In this document: in pieces, positions 37,962 through 49,619 of the stretch | Layout of the letters: the number at the start of each line of letters is the position of its first letter | Position numbering within the stretch: the first letter of the stretch is position 1 | NCBI GenBank assembly: GCA_034008185.1 | Contig: CM067095.1 | Coordinates: 8,974,610 to 9,038,609 of the forward strand | Direction of reading: 5' to 3' | Origin: Gorsachius magnificus | Taxonomy: Eukaryota; Chordata; Aves; Pelecaniformes; Ardeidae | Length of the DNA stretch: 64,000 nucleotides | Position numbers and translations under genes: made by a program | The notes under the pieces: generated by a model | What the model was told of the DNA's origin: nothing | The model's database searches: none | What the model saw: the letters and a program-made list of their open reading frames with translations, nothing else

Positions 37962-38209
37962 TGTCCTAGTTTTGGCTGGGATAGAGTTCATTTTCTTCCT
38001 GGTAGCTGGCATAGTGCTGTGTTTTGGATTTAGGATGAGAATAATGTTGATAACACACTGATGGTTTAGTTGTCGCTAAGCAGTGCTTACACTAGGCAAG
38101 GACTTTTTAGCTTCTCATACTGTCCTGCCAGCGAGGAGGCTAGAAGTGCACAGGAAGCTGGGAGGGGACATGGCCAGGACAGCTGACCCCAGGGATATCT
38201 CACACTAGA

Positions 38210-38232
38210 TGATGTCATGCTCAGTGTATAAA
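38210..38232 (+). promoter_or_regulatory. LTR core promoter: CRE-like site and TATA box
   Basis: TGATGTCA at 38210-38217 differs by one base from the cAMP-response element TGACGTCA; the missing CpG is the expected result of methylated-C decay. TATAAA follows at 38227-38232. Transcription would start about 25-30 bases downstream and run rightward. Whether this copy is still active cannot be read from sequence. Confidence 0.6.
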
Positions 38233-38412
38233 GCTGGGAAAGGAAAAGGAAGGGGGGGATGTTCGGAGTGATGGTGTTTGTCTTCCCAAGTCACTGTTAT
38301 GTGTGATGGAGCCCTGCTGTCCTGGAGATGGCTGAACACCTGCCTGCCCATGGGAAGCAGTGAATTAATTCCTTGTGTTGCTTTGCTTGTATGCATGGCT
38401 TTTGCTTTACTT

Positions 38413-38418
38413 ATTAAA
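38413..38418 (+). terminator. LTR polyadenylation signal (ATTAAA)
   Basis: ATTAAA lies about 180 bases downstream of the TATA box and is followed by a T-rich stretch, as expected at the R/U5 junction of a retroviral LTR. It could end transcripts entering from the left. Confidence 0.6.
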
Positions 38419-38544
38419 CTGTCTTTATCTCAACCTGTGAGTTCTCTCACTTTTACTCTTCCAATTCTCTCCCCCACCCTACAGGGGGGGAGTGAGCGAG
38501 CAGCTGTGTGAGGCTTAGCTGCCAGCTGGGGTTAAACCATGACA

Positions 38545-38549
38545 ATGCC
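38545..38549 (+). repeat. Right target-site duplication (ATGCC)
   Basis: Exact copy of the five bases at 37957-37961, directly after the terminal CA of the LTR. The exact match is compatible with a moderately young insertion but is too short to date it. Confidence 0.85.
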
Positions 38550-39333
38550 TCAACAAATAGATATGACTGAGTGGAAATTCACGGCTTCTCTTGCATGCCG
38601 AGTATAAAAACTTGTGTCCCTAGATTGAAACTCGTAGGAAAGCAAGGGCTTACTAATTTATATCTTCCCTGATACAGCATGCTTGGTTTTGAGCTACCTT
38701 CACCTTTTGGAGGCATTTTTTAAGCTGGACTGGTGTGTTCTGCTGTGGTGTTGGTGAAGTGGGGGTCCCTCTTCATTGTTTAGCCTTCATGCTGAGTCTC
38801 TATGGAGCAGTGCTCTATGACTGGTGGCTGTTGTGATTGGAAGGGTACTCTTCACCTTGGCATGCAGGTTTCAACAAAGCAGAGGCACAGGCTGCAATGC
38901 ACACAAGGGTTTGTTTTGTGTATAGTCAAGTCCAGACAGAGGAAAGATGTCTGCCCTTTACTTCTGAGATTCAGTGCAAAGAGCTTCTAGCTTTAAAAGT
39001 GCACCACAGCACTGGAATTATTTAAGCAAGTATTACCACAATTTCTTCTGTTCTTTATAAGAAATTGATGTATTCAAGGTCATGACTCATGCTGCATTGA
39101 TTTCTTGCCAAGGGATTTAGACCTTAAGTGATGGATTGTGCTGTGAACTAAATTTTTAAAAAAAGTAAAACTTCACAGTATACCTTTAATTGTTAGTATT
39201 TACTGAGCAGTGAAAGTATCACAGCTCTATGCTTCCTTCTGGAAAGACCATTTAGAAGACAAAAGCCCTTTTCAGTGGCCTGCCATGCTGTTTGATAGCT
39301 TTTGTAAATGCTTTCAAAAATTATAAACGTGAT
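38550..39333. other. Gene-free DNA
   Basis: No gene is recognised. A plus-strand frame near 38802-39025 is open in two phases and resembles nothing known. Confidence 0.5.
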
Positions 39334-39390
39334 GAGCCAGGTCCTTAGTTGATATAAATCATCCTCACCCCACTGGATTACACCAACTGT
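39334..39390. repeat. Ancient amniote palindromic interspersed repeat (relic)
   Basis: GAGCCAGGTCCTTAGTTGAT begins the segment and ATTACACCAACTG ends it. The first part resembles the remembered 'CCAGATCCTCAGCTGGTGTAAAT' arm and the last part its mirror image, with a short CCCCACTGG middle. The element is short and drifted. Confidence 0.45.
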
Positions 39391-42254
39391 CACTCTCCGA
39401 AGAGGTGTCCAAAAGAGCCTTTCACTGGCTACCTGGCAGGCTTCAGCTCTGCCAGTCTGTGAGCTCTCAATGGCTCTGCATGTGAATTGCCCCGATGTGG
39501 ATTGAGTACCACACCATCCACACTCTATTTTGGACACTGGGAGACATTGTGCAAGCCAAACAGAGCCTCACTGCTGCTGGACCCAACTGCAAGTGATAGC
39601 ATCCATCATCACTTCCTTCCTACTCCACTGAAAGTGGGTTTATGAATCTGAACCACAGCTAAGCAAAACTTGGCTAGCACTTATTTAAATCTTTAAACCA
39701 TTTTTCTTCAGCTGTATTTCCCCCATATTTAATTTTCTACTGTTATTCTGAGTCTTTGACTGCCATGACAGGAATGCTTATTTAATTTTCTTTTTTCTTT
39801 TTTTTAATAGAAAAGGGTATCAGAAATAAATAAAACAGTGCTGCATTCACCACCATGAGTATTCATGCCAGGAGCTTTTATCTCTGTAGATTTTTCTAAT
39901 CATGGGAACATATAATCTAGTTGTCCAGTGCCAACTGATTGAAAATTTGATCATCAAGGGGGAAACAAATGTCCCCGAGATGTGAAAAGTTCAGGAATCA
40001 TTCACCAGAATTCATTTGTTTTGATAGTGCTGGGAGGTTTTTGTTACTTTTTTTAATGTTCTGATCTGTCCAAAATAGAATTTTTAAGTAGAGAGGAGGA
40101 AGCCACTAAATTATTGGCTATATATGTTCTGTGCCCAGCTGTGCTCTGCCCTTCTTCATTTGCTTATTTGTCATCTACATTAATGTATTTTGAACAGCAT
40201 CCAGATACCAGGTAGTTCAGGAAAGGGTTGACTTCTGACAACAAAGATCAGTGTTCTAAGAAGTTAAATGTAAAGCCTTTTTCACTATATATGCTGTTGC
40301 TAATGGATAATTGGATTCTGGCTATCCATTACCATAAGAGTGAAGTGACATTCCACTGTGGATATGTCTTAAGGATTCCGCATAGTGTTTTCTTGTACCA
40401 CTCGTAATCTTGCTTCTAGTGAGCATAGTGAAAGTGGGCGTAGACTGCGAGCTGCTCCGGGATGTCTTTGAATTGTTTTGCACATCCAGCACAGTAAAAA
40501 TCTGATCCCACAGAGAGCTTTCAGAGCATAAGTCAGTACGAACACTTTGTAATAATATGAGCCCAAACAGGTTTTGGCTCTTAGATTTAGTAAGTAAATT
40601 GCTGCTGATAAATAGCTCCATATCCCAGGTTTAAGAATGACAACACTCTGCATAATTTCCCAATTTATCAAATGCTGTTTGTGTTTTCAGTGATTAATTC
40701 CTGATCACAAATACTCCTTAGTTACCTCTCAGACCATCAAATGATAGGCACAGTCCTGAGAACAAGAACCATGCTTGTGATTTTCTAGTTAGAGCACGAT
40801 GAAGGAAGAGGAAGAAAGAGGTTTTACCTCCTGCCACAGTCCCCAGATGGTAATACTGCTTGTCAACATCCATAGCTGTATCTCATGATAAAGCTTCAAA
40901 AAATTCATCCTATGCCAGCATTGTAATGTTAAAATATAGTATCAACAAAGAAAAGGAAATTGTATCTCCCTCCGCTACTCTTTAAGCTTGATTTCTCCAT
41001 TCCAATATTGAATAGAAAGGAGTGCTGGCTCTGGGGTCTTCTGTCTGTCTTTTGTGAGCCTCTATAGGAGGTTACAGAAGGGCATCGGGCTCTCTGCACC
41101 ATTTGACACTCTGCCAGTGTGGTGTGCTTTACACAGCAAGAAACTGGGTCCTTCCAGCCTTTACTGGAAGAAAAATTCTTATAGTTTCTTCAAGTGACTG
41201 CATTCTTACATACAAATAAAGCAGGAGTGTGGCCCTTGAAAAACAAAATCCCATTCTCCTCCTTGCCTATTCACTGTTTAGCATTCACCACCATGTATTG
41301 CAGTGCTAAGACTCCAATAAGACTTCATCAGTCATGGTTTTTCAGTCCTGCTAAAAAAAGTTGAGATTTCATTAAACAATGCTGCACGATGAATGGATAG
41401 GGTAAAATTTAGTGAGATTAACTGGGCTGTATTTTAGATGCCAATCATCTTTAAAGCAATGAGCAATGTCAAGATAGATGAAAAACTATGTACCAGAGAA
41501 GTGTCACCATTGGGAATGAGATAGTGACTCCCACATAGAGGGATGTATATATTTGATTTCATAATGTCTGAATGAGAATCTCAGTTTTAATTTTTCATAA
41601 TACCATTTGGCAGATTTTGAAGGCTGATGATATTTTGCAGAAAAGGCTCATGTCTCTTCTTCTGGAGGTGAGCAGGAAAGAAACCCTTCAACCTGTTCCT
41701 GTTAATTGTAATATTATTCACATACTCTTGTAATTATTTCAGGATCTGTTCCAAATATTTTTTAGCTGGATCCTGATGATTATGAACTTTCAAGGCCTGT
41801 TTTCCCACAGCTTGCAGTGTCATGCTAAATGGACTGCAACAAGAAATGTTGCTGTGCCTGAGCTGTACTAGAGCCAGATCATAATTTGCAAATGTGTTTT
41901 TTGGGAGCTGCTGATATTTCTCACCACCTCCTTGCAGAGAGAGCAGAACAGTGCGGAACACTTCCCACTGCTGAAATCTGAGAGTGAGAACTTTTCAGGC
42001 TGATCTTCTTGACAGTGACCGGTAAAGCATAAACCGAGACTTTCAAAAAGGGCTAAGGAATCTGGGGTACTGCAGTTCCCTTTTGTACTCTGACAGACAC
42101 TTGTAAAGGCACCTGGCATTTTAGAAGGACAGAATATCTGCCTTCTAACAGGTAAGCCCCACCTTAGGTATCTCATCTTACCCAGGGAAAGTGTTTCCAA
42201 AATCAGTAGTCATGTGATCACTATATTACTGGATTATTTTGTACTTGCCCAGAC

Positions 42255-42300
42255 GGGGGTGGGGGTGGGTGTGGGTGTGTGTGGGTGTATATGTATATAA
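42255..42300 (+). repeat. GGGT/TG-rich tract with a G-quadruplex-forming motif
   Basis: Runs of 5, 5, 3 and 3 G residues separated by loops of 1, 1 and 3 bases fill 42255-42275, which meets the usual four-run quadruplex pattern on the plus strand. It then passes into TG/TA dinucleotides. The tract looks like a degraded microsatellite; any structural role is inferred. Confidence 0.7.
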
Positions 42301-44834
42301 TGTATGGCTTTTTCACACCAGTTGCTCTCTGTTAGAGAAAAGTAAAGAACACAGATATGGTGAAGAGTAGAAGTAGGCAGTTGAAGGATTAGAGCACTGA
42401 TAAAAGGTGATTAATAATTAAATAAGAGGCATTAAACAATATGGAGTCCAGGAGCCAAATTCTGAGATAAAGCTTGCCTGCTAAAGTCAGCGAAATGATA
42501 ATGGAGACCACAGGTGCTCGAGATACTCCAGCCTGAGCCTCAGCTCCTGGAGGGAACACAGGACACGCTGTGTGCAGGGAGGATGGACAGACTGTTGGTT
42601 CACCATTTGTTTAATTGGCAGTCATTATAGGAGCTTGGGTTTCTGCAACAACAAGTAGAATCCTGGAAACCATTTGGACAGGAGCATCTCAAATTGTTTT
42701 GGAGGCGGTATAATTATCTGGAATGTTATTATTTTTTGTCCTAATAAAGTGGTCGAAATCTTGTACATTTTCCACTGGTCATTTCCAAAAAAAATTGAGC
42801 CAGCCATACACAAAAGATAACAACTTGATTTTGTCTGGTGATATTTGCAAAGTAATAAACCCAGCAACATTCTTAGGTGAAGGAATACAATCAACATATT
42901 CTTTCTGCATAAGGACAGCATGTTTTTTCCTGTAATGACTTGGGTGACTTGATGGCAAAGTTACAGGAGGGAGGCTTACTCTTGTTCTTCAAGGGTAACA
43001 ATATGCTATAGTGGCAACATACTGCAGTTTTTTCTCCCCCTTATCAGACATTTTATTGTTCAAGGAAAAGTGTTTCAGAAAAAATGTAACATGGGATGAA
43101 TGAACAATGTGCCTGCTGTTTGTGGAGATAAACACAAACCCGACAGAATGGAAATTAACGACTCTCATCAGAAGTGTCATTTTTTACCACAGTGAGAATG
43201 TTTTCTTCAGCTCCATAATAGAAACTCCTAATGTCAAATATTAAAACACTTCCTCAGAAATAAATTCCAATCACATTAGAGCAGTTATATGTAATTTGAT
43301 GGCTCTTAGCATGTGGGCCAAAAATGTTCTTCAGTAGCTGAGCTCGTTATTGTCACTATTAGCATCTCTCACATGAGTTCTTTCTGCAGATGCTTACCTC
43401 CTGTCAGAGAGAGGTATCCATTCTGGTGGCAGCAATAAAGTGGTGCTTTGGGAGCCATGCTTCTGGATTTCAAACTTATACCAGCAATGCAGGAAAAGCA
43501 AATTGACAGATCTTGTTTTCAGTACTGCTCTATTCTTAGAGGAGCTACATTAGGAGGATGAGTTGTTTTAAAGAGTTTGCCAGCAAATGATAGATCCTCT
43601 TCTGGGTCACGAATTCTTGTCACCTTGTGTATTAATAGGATCTGCCAAGGTTTTATCATAAGTTTCACTGCTTACAGTAAGTCATATGGGTAACAGAACC
43701 ACAAAGAGTTGAGCATCTGTGACCCATATACTGAAGAAGAGAAGGGAAGAACAGCCGAATAAGGACACAATGTTTGAGTGAGGAGCTTGATTGGCTTAGC
43801 CAAAATGTTTATGCAATGCTTTGAAAAATCAATTGGAAAGCACAACAGCAGTGTAAAGCTTTGTAAGTAATGTGGGGTTATCTCAGTTACCATGTGCCAC
43901 CCTCACACAAAACTGCATGTTTGTGTTGTGGGGAGATTTGGGGAGTGCCATGTTCAAACATTATCCTCTCCCACTTCAACAGACAAAAAATCTTTGTAAG
44001 ATTTCAGCAAATATCTGACTCTGTGTGTATGGTCACGTAGTACCACTGTCAATAGGCACTGATGCTCCCATGTGTTGGTCTAAGCGTTTCATGCTATTTA
44101 TGATAAACAGGAGGAAAGTTCATTTCCTGGTCATGTTTTCTTGCATTTTGAAGGGTTAGAAATGCTGCAGAATAGGAAGGACTTGCAATGCCAGGTCATA
44201 ATAGGATTGCCTGACTGTCAGCATGAGGTATTTATTCCTAGGCATCCAGAATATTTTGGATGCACTGAAAGACACAACTGGGAAAGATACCACAGCAGGG
44301 ACACCTAGAAGGACCAAGTCTGTGACCACAGTGCGTGCTTGTGACTTTGACATTTGAGATTGTGGTTAAGTCATTCTGCAGAGGTGATGGAACCAAAATA
44401 GTTTATCCAAGCTGAAGATTTACTCTGTTAGAATGTGAGGTTTTTCTCTCAGTGATAATGCAATTGGTGCTGAGGAAAGGGACAGATTCTCTACTATCCT
44501 CCATTGCATTGTACCCCTTCAAAATCTGGAAGCAACTGAGATTTTCCTCTTCTCACCCCTTAGCATCACAAATACTTTTTTCAACACTGTTGACCATGGC
44601 AGTGCTTCATGTCAGAGACAGAATTGCCCTGGTGCAATAAGCTTCCCTGTGCTGTTGCATCTGTAGCTGATCCCAGAAGACTGACTCAAATTTGAATTTG
44701 TCCTGCTGCCCCTCCTCATCTGCAGGAATAAACCCTCTTCCAGATATATTGAGAGGTGGCAGATAGGACCAAAGGCATTGTTCTATCGAATAAGGGACCC
44801 TTAGTTTGCCTACTGATGGCAGTATATAACAGTT

Positions 44835-45200
44835 AGCTTTTTAATTAAATGGTAAAGAAACAAATGAATAATTAGCATATAGATAATGTGAATTAGCCCT
44901 TATGTTATGCATTAAATTCTATTCCAGTTATTGGGCTGTAGTGCACTGTTGCACAGTACTAAGCTGAAATCCATGCCCTAATTATTTGCCATGATGTGCA
45001 TGTCTCAGCTTTTGTACTAAATGAATGTAGGTAAAGATAAAAACGTATTACAAAAAGCTAGGATTCTAATGTAAGATAGGCTAATGCTAATTACTGGCTA
45101 ATCATTGTGTTAGAGTAATTATAGTACGTGCTTTCACAGTCTTAGTTAGTGTCAAGTTGAACACTGCTATATAAGTTGTTAGAGGAGTTAATTTTTCTTG
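44835..45200. promoter_or_regulatory. AT-rich cluster of homeodomain-type cores; candidate conserved non-coding element
   Basis: TTAATTAA (44841), AATAATTAGC (about 44868), CTAATTATTT (44979), GCTAATTAC (45087), GGCTAATCATTG (45097) and GTAATTATAG (45115) occur within 360 bp, with a small GTGCA..TGCAC palindrome at 44941-44954. Dense TAATTA-type cores are common in developmental enhancers, but AT-rich DNA also produces them by chance. No conservation evidence is available here. Confidence 0.2.
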
Positions 45201-47036
45201 TTATCATAACAATATAGTATTTTCCTATTTTTCTAAATATTTTTTAGGAATGTATGATTTTACCAGTTTTGAACATTTTTCCTGTCTTGTTAGCCGTAAG
45301 GAATTGTTTTGCAAATGTTGTGGTGTCGAATTAAGGGCAGGTTTCATTCTCTATTGCCCTAACGCAAGAGAGCACTAACAGGTTTTGTGACTGATCAGTT
45401 AAGTGGATGTGGGGATTATATAAGGCTGCATTTCAAAATGATTTTTTAGTATTAGCCTCCTCACTGGCGCGCGACAGAACTTTTCTCAAACAGGTACAAT
45501 GGCAAGAAGTCATTTTTTTGTATAGCCAGCTAGGAAATATCCCTGCTTACCTGACAACCAGTGACAGCCTTCTCTTTCCAGACCCAGAGCAGTGCTGTCC
45601 TGTACTTATAATACGTCCAGCATCCTAAGTACCTGAAATAAATATAGTCATGCAAGCTGATAGTAGTGAAAGCCAACACAGTATTTTTAAAGAACTGTTT
45701 ACCATGATAGCAATTACGGGAAGATGGATGGTTTGAATCCCTAGAGCAAGTGAATAGTTAGAAACGGCTATATTCTTTGCTTAACTTCTGTTCCCATTAT
45801 TCTACAGACATGTGGAATATATCATTAATTTTAAAGAGAGAAATAAAACTAAATTGAAGGACCTAGATTCAAAGGCAGTACCTAAGCATCACCATTTATT
45901 CTGTCTGTAATGGCTTGAAAATCTGTGTTGAGCTTCTTATGACAGAACTGGCAGAAGAGTGCTTCCAATTAAATACAGATTCTTTGTGGATCAGAATTAG
46001 AAACTTTTGCTAGCTGAAGGTGACTCTGTTAAACTTGGTGGGGACAAATGGTTCTTGGATTCCTAAAGGTTACACTTTATCTGCTTTTTATATATTTATA
46101 CAGACAGCTCTTTCTGTCTGGCTCACCTAATATAAAAACTATTTTTTCTTCTTTTTTGGTTTTATTCAAAAATAATTATTTTATTTAATTTAATTTATTT
46201 CCTGCAAAGTCTTTCTATCCTTGACATACCGAATCCACTTCTTGATGTAGACCATTGTGATCCTGGAGAAATGGCTGCGGTTTGATACATTTTTACAGTT
46301 ATAGCTATATCTGGAAAGTAGTTCCTTTTCTGAAGATTCTGAGGCAGGTTTTCACATGTTCCTCATGATCTTTAATTGGAAATAATCTTCAAAAGAGCTC
46401 AATATGGCATGCTTTTATGAGAAGCTGGTCACTTATTTTAGTACCTGAATAGATGAAGAGCTCTTTTGAAAAATCTGACCCTGGCTGTAAGTGCTGAACA
46501 CATTTCAGAATCTGATTTGTTGTTTTCCAGCCTGCAGACAGTGAGATAATTATCTGTCTCTGGTATTAATAGTGAGGGAAAACCATGCTCCCAGTCTCTT
46601 GCCTGGGACTCCATGACTGCATCTGTACTAATAAATTAAATGCCTTTGGGCACAGGCTCCCACACCAGTGCTTGACCATCCTTAACATTCACACTGTTAA
46701 GGCTGGTGTCAACTGGCCCTTTTCCGGACCATGCCTGGCCATGGTTTGGAGTAATCACAGAGCACTTCCACTATCAAGAAAGCTACTTTGTATTGCGGGG
46801 CAGAAAGGATTAGTTGTAGGAATGAGAGCCTGTGCATTTATTAAGGTGAGGGGAGGAGAAGGAGGGGGAGAAGGCAACATTTTTATGAGCTGGTATCTGA
46901 ACAGGCTGATGGCTCCAGCCAGGGAACTGACAGATGATGATGCTGTTAGTGGAGAACTCTGGAGAATTCTGAAGCATTATTTAGTTTTATCTACTGGTAA
47001 TAATAGGTTCTTGTGTATCTGCCTCTTTCTGAATGA

Positions 47037-47051
47037 TTTTTTTTTTTTTTT
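47037..47051 (+). repeat. T15 homopolymer tract
   Basis: Fifteen consecutive T residues after GAATGA. It lies inside, and encodes the poly-Phe part of, the 165-codon frame at 46585-47082, which is one reason that frame is not treated as a gene. Confidence 0.9.
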
Positions 47052-48790
47052 AAAAGAATATGCTCTTCCAACACTGCCCTGAATGGAAAGGCTACCACCT
47101 TTTCTGATTTATGGGGAGTACAAGTCTAAACTAGTGTCCCAAAGGTTGCCTGTAGAGGCTCTTCCTCAAAGTCTGATGCTACCAAGCAATTTGCCTCCAT
47201 GTTACAGGATGACACAGAAAGCTTCAGAGGAAATTAGAAGTAATGGGTCTCCTGAAGATGTCACTTGAGTTGGCTCCCGTGACAGACAGAGTGTTAGAGC
47301 TATCTGTTTATATCTAATATTAATGCCTTCAGTTTTGAAGAAACAGGCTAGAATCTAGGCTGTCAGCAAAAATGTCCCTTCTTCATCTGACGAGTCTAAA
47401 GAACTGTCTAAACCTGACAGTGGAATCTCATTAATAGGGGGAAAAAATACCGACATGCGAAGACTTCACGCCAAACAAATCTGTGGTAGGAAATCTCACC
47501 TCTCTTTTATGTTTGTATTCTGAGAAAATGTCACCTAAGAGACGCCACAAAGTTTCTGCAGACATCAGAACCACCCTCTGTGTTATGGGAAGTATGCAAT
47601 AAAGCTCAATAACTGAAGGTCTGATTTTCTAAGAGCCAAACACTTTCTATTAAGTGTGTAGCCCCATTAACTCACATATAGACATTCAGTATTGCCTCTT
47701 TCCAGCTTGATCCTGCTGCTTTCAGAAACAGTAGCAAAATATGAAGCAGCTTTTCATGATAACAAAACTAGGCCCTCAGTCACAGTCAGAGCTAAGGCAG
47801 TGATTACTGTAGTGGTAAAGGCAGGATTGTAACGCTGAACTGCTGTTAAATTCTTGGATAATCCTTTCCCCCTTTGACTTTTCTGTTTACTGTCCTCCAG
47901 TATTTGCCTGCCTAGGTTGCCAGGCTCTGTGGGGCAAGGATTGGGTCGCATAACGTTTGCTGTGCTTTTCATAATAGTCTGAATCTCAGGTGGCTGCTAT
48001 TAGTTATGAATTATGCATTAACGGTAATGTGGAGTCAACTCACAAAAACTTATCTGATAACTGACATAGATGAGAATTACAGGCTGTATTTTACAGGTAT
48101 GTAGACTGTGCTGTGAGTGGCAGATCTGGGGGATTCAAGGGCAGAGTTGCCACGGGAGTAGTAACAGAAGGGAGGCGGAAAAAGGGGCTTCACATTTTAT
48201 GAAGCCTGCTTTTGTGCATGTCATTTCTCAGTTTGCTCTGTGACTTTAAGTGAGATGGAAAACCAGTTAATCCATTGTAAGGTCATTTTAATAAATTATT
48301 GAAGGTGTGAGAGAAGGCAGCTCTTGAGCAGCCCCTTGTAACTTTGTAGAGTTACTTCAGAGTCAGCCATTCTGGGTCTGACTGTGGAGTTGTTGGCACG
48401 AGCAGGTGGAGGGCAGACTTGCTGCACAGAAATGGTGATAGCGCATACGGAAAGCTATAGGAGGGAGATAAAATGCAGATTAGTGTCTGCAGTTTGATAC
48501 AGATACAGAAAGAAGGGAAGAGAAATGACACACAACACAATGAGAAAGAAAAGGAAAAACCTGCACGTTGTAAATCTCCTGACATCCATGGCTAGCTGCC
48601 TCAGAATTCTGAGTTAGATTGGTGTTTACATTTCCCTTACCATGAAATTAACAAAAATGTTATAAAAAAGGAAAAATGTAAATTAGTAAAAAGGAAAACA
48701 GCTGTCCCCAACATCAAAGCAGAAGCAAAGAAGTCTACAAACAAAAATATTAACAAATATATTAACAAAATCACCTTCTTTTCCTGGAAG

Positions 48791-48856
48791 TGGCAGCCTA
48801 TTTCATTCTGACATAAGTCCGTTGCAGTAGACTTACACCTGGGGTGAATCTGATCC
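48791..48856. repeat. Ancient amniote palindromic interspersed repeat (relic)
   Basis: GGCAGCCTATTTCATTCTG is followed by GTTGCAGTAGACTTACACC and GGGGTGAATCTGATCC. The last blocks resemble the remembered TGGAGTTACACC..GGTGAATCTGGCCC arm. Only about one arm and the middle are clear. Confidence 0.4.
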
Positions 48857-49619
48857 AGTGAATTGACTGAGCCTCTGGCATGCAATACTTGTCTGGTGCA
48901 TTTTAATTGGAAGGAAATGAGACTGTAATGTGCTGGATGCAGGCACCCCGCAGATTACTGAAGTGCAGGGAATGTAACAAAGCAATATCTATTATTGAAA
49001 ATATTTGGGAAACCACTATCAGACCTGACATCCTGCATGTTCTTACTGGTCAGTTAACAAAATATTGATGAAGTATGTATCAATACACCAAGTCCATTTA
49101 AAAAATGGCATTCTTGCACTCTGCCTCATGCAATGGATTACTTTAGTGAGGAAATCATCACCACACAACTACAAATAATATCTCTGATACTGTGAGAATT
49201 TACAACCAAGGTATTAAAGCCTAAGTCAGGGAAATGCTACACTTAAAAATGTTTGCAGAATTGGTCCCTGAGTATGACCTGCTGTTTATTCATAGCTTTT
49301 GGTTTTGTTTGCCTCTTGAGTATATTAAGGAGATAATGATACTGGGCTCATCCAGGAACACCAGGCAGCCTGCAGCTTATGGCCATCTTTCCAATCAAGG
49401 ATTTAGTGCCCCAAACCTAATTCAGGTTCTGGCTGGTTGCTTGGCACTGCTGGCAAAAAGCATAGAAGAGGGCAAAATACAACATCGATGTGATTGTGAA
49501 GGAGGAGCTTTGAAAATACAGCTCAGTGCTAGCTGTAGTCAAACAGGCAAACAGAATTGTAGGAATGAATAGAAAAATCAAAGTAAAAAAGAGGGAACAT
49601 AATTGTGCTGCCCTATAAT
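48857..49619. other. Gene-free DNA upstream of the ancient CR1
   Basis: No gene is recognised. The 112-codon plus-strand frame at 49234-49572 resembles nothing I know; it might include degraded CR1 coding sequence upstream of the recognised 3' end, but no reverse-transcriptase motif is visible. Confidence 0.45.

Larger units (their letters stand above)
37962..38544 (+). mobile_element. Solo LTR of an avian endogenous retrovirus, probably ERVL-like
   Basis: The element is 583 bp, starts TGTCCTAGTTTTGGCTGGG and ends CCATGACA, and is flanked by the perfect 5-bp duplication ATGCC. From memory this LTR type is abundant in neoavian birds; here it differs from the usual consensus at scattered positions and lacks a short block near 38185. 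Internal signals, all in plus orientation, are a CRE-like TGATGTCA (38210-38217), TATAAA (38227-38232) and ATTAAA (38413-38418), so U3-R-U5 order is intact. No internal retroviral genes remain between LTRs, so it is a solo LTR formed by recombination between two LTRs. ERVL assignment rests on the 5-bp duplication and is inferred. Confidence 0.88.
39391..48790. other. Gene-free DNA
   Basis: No gene is recognised in 9.4 kb. The longest frame is 165 codons (46585-47082, plus strand, ATG start), whose protein ends in a poly-Phe stretch caused by a T-run and resembles no family. Smaller items inside are given separately: a G-rich tract at 42255-42300 and an AT-rich motif cluster at 44835-45200. 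About 42440-42500 faintly echoes the amniote palindromic repeats and is not called. Confidence 0.5.

Noticed and set aside
39193..39537. 114-codon minus-strand frame with several Cys and Trp residues
   Set aside because: It overlaps the palindromic repeat relic at 39334-39390, has no recognisable domain and starts without supporting context.
46585..47082. 165-codon ATG-started open frame
   Set aside because: No family resemblance, a poly-Phe stretch caused by the T15 run, no visible splice or promoter context, and the mix of residues looks like random translation.
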